A stretch of 64,000 nucleotides of DNA. Source: Vitellaria paradoxa (taxonomy: Eukaryota; Streptophyta; Magnoliopsida; Ericales; Sapotaceae). Below the pieces are notes generated by a model. It was given only the letters and a program-made list of their open reading frames with translations, was not told where the DNA came from and ran no database searches. The DNA is taken from NCBI GenBank assembly GCA_019916065.1, contig CM034239.1, positions 46,203,812-46,267,811 on the forward strand. Direction: 5' to 3'. Numbering within the stretch: position 1 is the stretch's first letter; each line of letters begins with the position of its first letter. The translations under genes were made by a program, and so were the position numbers. Of this stretch, positions 58,901 to 64,000 are shown in pieces.

Positions 58901-61900
58901 TATGAAGAAATAACCATTACCTAAAGTCCCACCTCATTTCTTCCCCCCTAAATTTGAATATAATGAATTTGCAACTCCCTCTCCCCCCCCCCCTCTTTTT
59001 TTGCATGAAAGGGTGGGCAATGAACCAACGAGTATCATGAACAAACAAAAACAACGTACAACTAAGGCATGCATATCCTCCTATAACAGAAATGTCACAA
59101 AATGAAATGCAATGAGGAGATTCAAAGGTGTTAATGTAACCAAGAGCAGGTCACTAGCTCCATAACCAAAATACGTGACACAATGCTGTAGCCACCATAG
59201 ATACCTGTTAGATAGTTCATTAGTTAGACTAGTTTCATGGATATTTTTGTACTTTTGGTAAATAGATTGATTGCCTAATTGTTTGCTTTTAAATACTAAA
59301 GCATGGATGAAGGCTACTTAATCACTTACCCAAAAAAATTCCCTTTAATCCATTCTCTTTATTCTCCTATTGTTTTTCCTTCTTTCTAAATATATAACAG
59401 TGCCCTAGCCACCATAGATTCCAAGATAAAACTCCAAAACAAACTGTTTAAACAGAAAATTACTGTAAAAATTATTTTATTTTCACATTGAAGTGTTTCC
59501 ACTAACTAAGAAGCCTGATGTAAAAACCACAGAAGTACAGAAAGATGGAGAGAGAACAAGGAAATCCATCATGCACAGCTAACAAAATAACATGATGAAC
59601 AAGATCAAAAGATACATACCTTGTCTAAATATGAATCCAAACATGGAATCCGCCTTCGAGACATAATGAGCTGAGAAGGAAAATAATACGAGGGACAGCA
59701 AGTGTTAAATAGTACTTACCATTAAAAAAAAAATACTGTTGTATAGCAACTTTAATCAAACTTCAAACCCTGAACAAACATAGACCATCATAGGATTCAT
59801 ATATAAATAGGCTCCTGGCCAACATGGTTTGAAGCAGTTTTTCATAGCAGATCAGAAACAATAATTTAGAGTACCACAACCTTTGATTAGTACTTGCTTT
59901 GAATTTCAAACAGCTACAGAGAGAAGCTGTAAGCATATGTTTCTAAGGAATATTGTATAATTGAATTTTGGCCAAGAACTAGAAGCAAAGCAAACAACGT
60001 TAAAGGTTCAATCATTTGGGCAATCTTAGCCAAAAATCTAATTTCACCATCCTTGAAGGAAATATTACAAAATCAATGGACAATGGGTTAAGGTGTAAAT
60101 GCGTTTACTAGATGAAAAGTGGAGACAAAAAATAAATTAATCTACTTTGGCATTCATATCTTTCCTTTAAAGTCCACTGCTGTCCAACCTTATTTCAAGA
60201 TTTCCCATAAAACAAGATATTTCAGAGAAATATCACAATTTAAGGTAGTTGGAAGGATACAAGCGCTTCTTAAATGATATTTTCTAAGAACCCTTTTATA
60301 CCCTTTGGCCTTAAATTTCACGTCAGAAAATTTCAAATCAAAAACTATATAAATAGTCACTACCAAAAGAATTCCAACCACTTTTCTGAAAATCCAACAT
60401 ATCCAAGCAAAACCAAGCCAAATATCTCACCATTTTGTTTATGAACCTTGGAAAATTTATTCAACATGCATACTAGCCTTTAGAATCTTTCTTTCATGAT
60501 AAATCTCTCATAATCCAATTGGAAGCTATTTAACAAAAGAACATAAATTAGAGAATAGAACATTACCTGGTGCTGGTGTATAATGCGGATCATAAGCATT
60601 ATGCCAATTGCATCGAAACAATTTGGAAGGATTGAATTGAAGTGTTCATCAATTACCACGAATGGACCTGGTGTATTAAAGTCAAACCATATGTCATGCA
60701 ACCATCATGAACCAAATATTTCCTACAGTCATAAAATATAATAATGCTTTCTCATCCAAGAAATGTATACACAAAGATTTCAACTAGAATGAGATAATTT
60801 GGAACCAACAAGATCCATCTCAAAGAAAGCCAGCCACTTAAAACTTGGTGGAAAATGATATTATGCAACACTTGGATTTATATATACAATCACTGGAAAT
60901 AGCTGATAGCCTGTAGCAGTACCTGCAAATATTTCATAAAATATGGATTCTTCCCCAAAGAAATCGTCACAGAAAAGATACCTGTACATGCACATATCTC
61001 TCATGTATTAAAATCATTATTAATGTGAGTTCATTATGGACCAGTATTTAGATATAATATATCAAGGACAGATAAAACTAGAGCGTACTCAGAACTGGCA
61101 GTATCCATAAGCAACTTGTGCAAGCTCCTAAACAAGACTTCATAAGGATACTTGCGTGAGCTGGCTTCAGCGATATGCGGAATCAAAGCAGGTTCATCAA
61201 TTTCCTGAAATAATAAATACTCAACTATGAGGCATGATTCTCAGGGAAAATGAACAAAAAAAATATATAATAAAATAGATAAAATTTTCTTAGTATAAAA
61301 TGAAATACCTGAAATTCCAAACATGGTTAAGAGAGAACTTTTTCATTTTAACAAATAATTGGTGATCATAAAAAATACTATTTTTTATGATTTAATAGTT
61401 TGCCGTTAACATTTCTTGCAGTTTCCGAACCACAGAAGCATGGATATGGATATAGAATATGCATACAATAAGGGTACAGATACAAATACGACAATTTTCA
61501 AAAATGATAATATGGACACAGACACGGTAGAAATGCGGCCAAAAAATATAAAATTTGAATATTTTTATTAGTTATATATATGATTATAACATCCATAACA
61601 AAATATACAAACATAACGAAATATAAGTTAAACGATTTTATAATTCTACGAGTTTCTACGACTCAAATCTAAATTTGTCTTAATTTTATACTTGACGAAT
61701 AAATGATAAAATAATAGGACATGCCACATATATTGAAATGTTCAAGGAGCACGTGTGTCCAATACGAATTGGATATAGATATAGCACCCATTTTGAAATG
61801 TTTGTGCTTCCTAGTTCCTAACAGCAGGGAGCAAAGTTAAATGATTTCATGATTAAGGGATTTAAATGTAACATTTTTTTAAACTAAGGGAAGTTGAAGT

Positions 61901-63558
61901 GATATCGAGTCATCGTTGAAGTCATCTCCATATAATTAACCCAAAAGACAAACAGCTTAACAACGAAAATTGCAAAGACCAACAAAGGTCAACCTACAAC
62001 CCACAAGCTCCTTCCCTGTTCTCTTCAAATGCTAGCCACTTCCTATATTTCTTTGCAGCCTCTTGCTGATAAAATCAGCCTCCAAATTACCAGCTGCTGT
62101 TGAGACCCAAACAACATTGCAATCCAGTTGTCGAGGTAAACGCAAAGACTTGCCAACTTCTAATCCATGCGGCAATTTCATTTTCACTTAGTTACATCAT
62201 TAGAAGAAATGAAACCTTAAAAATCCAAGGGATGCAAAAGAACTACCAGAGTCTTAAATTGTTTCAAATCTAGCCACCAAGAAAGATTGGAAAATAATAT
62301 TATTGATCCCCCTTCACTCCCTCACTAGCTAAAGTCTGCACTTGCTGTCCAACATGCCTCAAAAACACAAATCATAATATAGATTTAAAAAAAAAAAAAA
62401 AGTCTTTGCTCGGCCTTTTGTGAGAACATAACTACTTCTAACAAGAGAACAAGAGGAGATATGGGATACTCTGAAATCCAATTCATTCATACAGCACAAG
62501 ATTTCTTGATAGGAGAAAATGTGTGGAAAACCAGTTGAGAAACACAAATAAAGTTATCCCTTGTTGGGACCTGCAATAGAATCCTAGCCCTCCACCTCCA
62601 TCCAAGACAACAAACACCAAAACTGCTAAAAAATAACGGAGATCTTCACAACCATCCATAGTGAAGTCGATGTTAAATGCAATCATACCGCCTAAAAAAA
62701 GCTTCCTCGAGATTGGTGCATGTACACAAAGAGCCTTCTCTTTTGTGAGATCTTTCTAACCCCCGCCCAATAGAAAAACTTTCTACCCCAAAAGAAAAAG
62801 GAAATGAGTGCATACTACTTGTTGTCTGTGTGACTTTTTATAACATGTTAGCAATAGAGACCACAACTCAAATAACCAAAAAGAAAATAGACTACAACAT
62901 TTGCAAGAATGGAATGAACATATAAGATTATCCTTCCTCCTGGGACAATGTCTGTAATCTTTCAACTCAAACGTAGCTTCACAACCTTCAAACAAATTGA
63001 TGAGATTTTGAGATAAGACAGCTAAACTTGCAGTTAACATACCAACAACTAATGATGAATCATCAAAGAAGAAATATAACCACAATTAAGACCACTCTTA
63101 ACTCCAACATGTTTTATCAAAACAATTACTTAAGGCATCACAATCATGTGACACATACAGAGCCATAGTCTAGTTAGCTATGTGTGCGCTTAAGCGCACA
63201 CATACAACACTGAGATGTGAAAAGAAAATCCCGGAGAAGCCATGAGGAAAAGCACAACAAACAAAATGCACAACGATTGGCAATTTATAGGGGATAAATC
63301 AGACCAAGTGTTTATATTGTAAAAATGATTGCAAAAATGAAACAAAATTATATATTGCTAGTAGCAGCATCAAACCTTCAGAATATTTATCCTCTCCCCT
63401 AAAGCGAACACAGCAGACCGGTTCTTCAAGGGTTCTCTTCCTCTTGAAAATAGACCAGTACTCCTGGTCTCAACTCCTATCAAATCATTAGATGTTGCTA
63501 TATCTAATTGCAATTTCTCCAATGCTTGAATATAAGCACGGAAATGTGCACTTAAAAC
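55992..63558 (-). CDS. VPS52: VPS52, GARP complex subunit (last ten coding exons, 5' part outside window)
   Basis: VPS52 is a core subunit of the GARP tethering complex (VPS51-54), which captures endosome-derived vesicles at the trans-Golgi. The Arabidopsis orthologue is POK, needed for pollen tube growth. Coding exons on the minus strand: 63558-63376, 61204-61089, 60981-60923, 60667-60567, 59670-59620, 58532-58353, 58264-58130, 57929-57855, 56448-56391 and 56296-55992, stop TAG at 55992-55994. All introns are GT-AG and the phases join to 1263 bp (420 aa). Recognisable blocks in order: SRGREPLKNRSAVFALGERI, EIDEPALIPHIAEASSRKYP, MLMIRIIHQHQ, LWPRFKMVFDMHLSSLRNAN, EDDVHPHYVMRRYAEFTASL, VFLINNYDMTISVLK, LCGMEILRAALTQLLLYYTR. 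Plant VPS52 is about 700 aa, so roughly 60% is here. No disruption is seen. Confidence 0.93.
57341..57457. repeat. Tandem duplication in a VPS52 intron
   Basis: A 56-bp unit starting GTTATAAATACTAGGTCTGC occurs at 57341-57396 and again, by eye identical, at 57402-57457. Confidence 0.85.
59213..59402. other. Possible small insertion in a VPS52 intron
   Basis: About 190 bp from TGTTAGATAG to TATATAACAGTGCCC lie between two copies of TAGCCACCATAGAT(A/T)CC (ending 59211 and starting 59403). The TGTTA...TAACA ends and the direct repeat suggest a small retroelement or solo LTR. It could also be a simple local duplication. Confidence 0.35.
61205..63375 (-). other. Large VPS52 intron, 2.17 kb, with probable insertions
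   Basis: No exon is expected here, as the flanking blocks (GERINILK and EIDEPALIP) are adjacent in plant VPS52. 61425-61820 has partly inverted ends (GAACCACAGAAGCATGG and GTGCTTCCTAGTTCC) and looks like a MITE. 61950-63100 is less AT-rich than the rest and may be a decayed transposable element; no domain could be confirmed. Confidence 0.5.
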
Positions 63559-64000
63559 CTGCATATTAAACAAGTGGCAATTCAGAACATATGAAGGCAG
63601 AATTTCCTTGACAAAAAAGAAATCAGATCCTCTAAGAAGCCCAAAATCATAGTAGTTATTTGAATCAAACAGGCATTTCTTATGAATCATGAATAAACCC
63701 CAGTAAAGCAATGATGAGACTAACAGAAGAGAAAATTTCCACATCTAAAATAAGTCCATCATTCAAGGACCAGTAAAGCAATCAAGGTAAACAAGAACCT
63801 CAATATGAAAGAACAAAACTTCAATAAGTGTTCAGACAACTTTTGAAGGGGAAATTCAGGAAAAGCTAAATCCATATTCCAATTCAAAGATGACCATAAT
63901 ATGGTTCATCACATTGTTGCACTATACCAGCTATAACTTTTGGCTCACTTTGATATGTTGGAGTTCAAAATATTAAGAACTTTTAAGCTAGGTCACAGCT

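Noticed and set aside
62359..63085. Minus-strand ORFs in the large VPS52 intron that vaguely recall a non-LTR retrotransposon endonuclease
   Set aside because: A Gly-rich stretch alone is not enough. No catalytic motif or reverse transcriptase block could be found, so it is left as unassigned.

Overview
This is nuclear DNA of a flowering plant, almost certainly a eudicot. It is AT-rich, has spliced genes with GT-AG introns, and is packed with plant-type LTR retrotransposons, DNA transposons, MITEs and tRNA-derived SINEs. The one complete gene, an extensin-linked multi-hevein chitinase, recalls the latex and defence chitinases of Moraceae/Urticaceae (order Rosales). That placement is an inference from a single gene.

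Layout. 1-2550: the 3' part of a Tnt1-like Ty1/copia element with its 3' LTR. 2551-22413: a dead chitinase paralogue. Its exon 3 is split by a Ty3/gypsy element (5344-22344, duplication GCCAC), whose gag is itself split by an 11.1-kb Ty1/copia element (6039-17137, duplication GAGTG) carrying an extra ORF after pol. A third insertion (about 19765-21632) lies between the gypsy RNase H and integrase. 22414-25886: paralogous flanking DNA with a 1.1-kb Mutator-type insertion. 25887-28115 (minus): the intact chitinase gene. It has three exons and encodes 487 aa: signal peptide, three hevein domains joined by Ser-Pro4 linkers, and a GH19 domain with both catalytic glutamates. 28385-32190: a non-autonomous CACTA transposon about 270 bp upstream of its start codon. 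32194-54546: several diverged copies of the same chitinase-containing segment, reduced to promoter, exon 1 or exon 3 scraps. They are riddled with MITEs, two SINE copies, a 3.0-kb Mutator-like element carrying a spliced host-gene fragment (44508-47487), and a 2.3-kb long-inverted-repeat element with a hAT element inside it (49552-51874). 55992-63558 (minus): the last ten coding exons of VPS52, a subunit of the GARP tethering complex. Its 5' exons lie beyond the right edge.

How it fits together. The window is a decaying tandem chitinase cluster next to a conserved housekeeping gene. Because the chitinase segment is present several times, many insertions have an empty site elsewhere in the same window. 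This lets target-site duplications and element ends be read with some confidence. All retroelement polyproteins seen carry stops or frameshifts. Only the chitinase and VPS52 look like functional host genes. Coordinates and percentages are from reading by eye; no alignment or database search was run.
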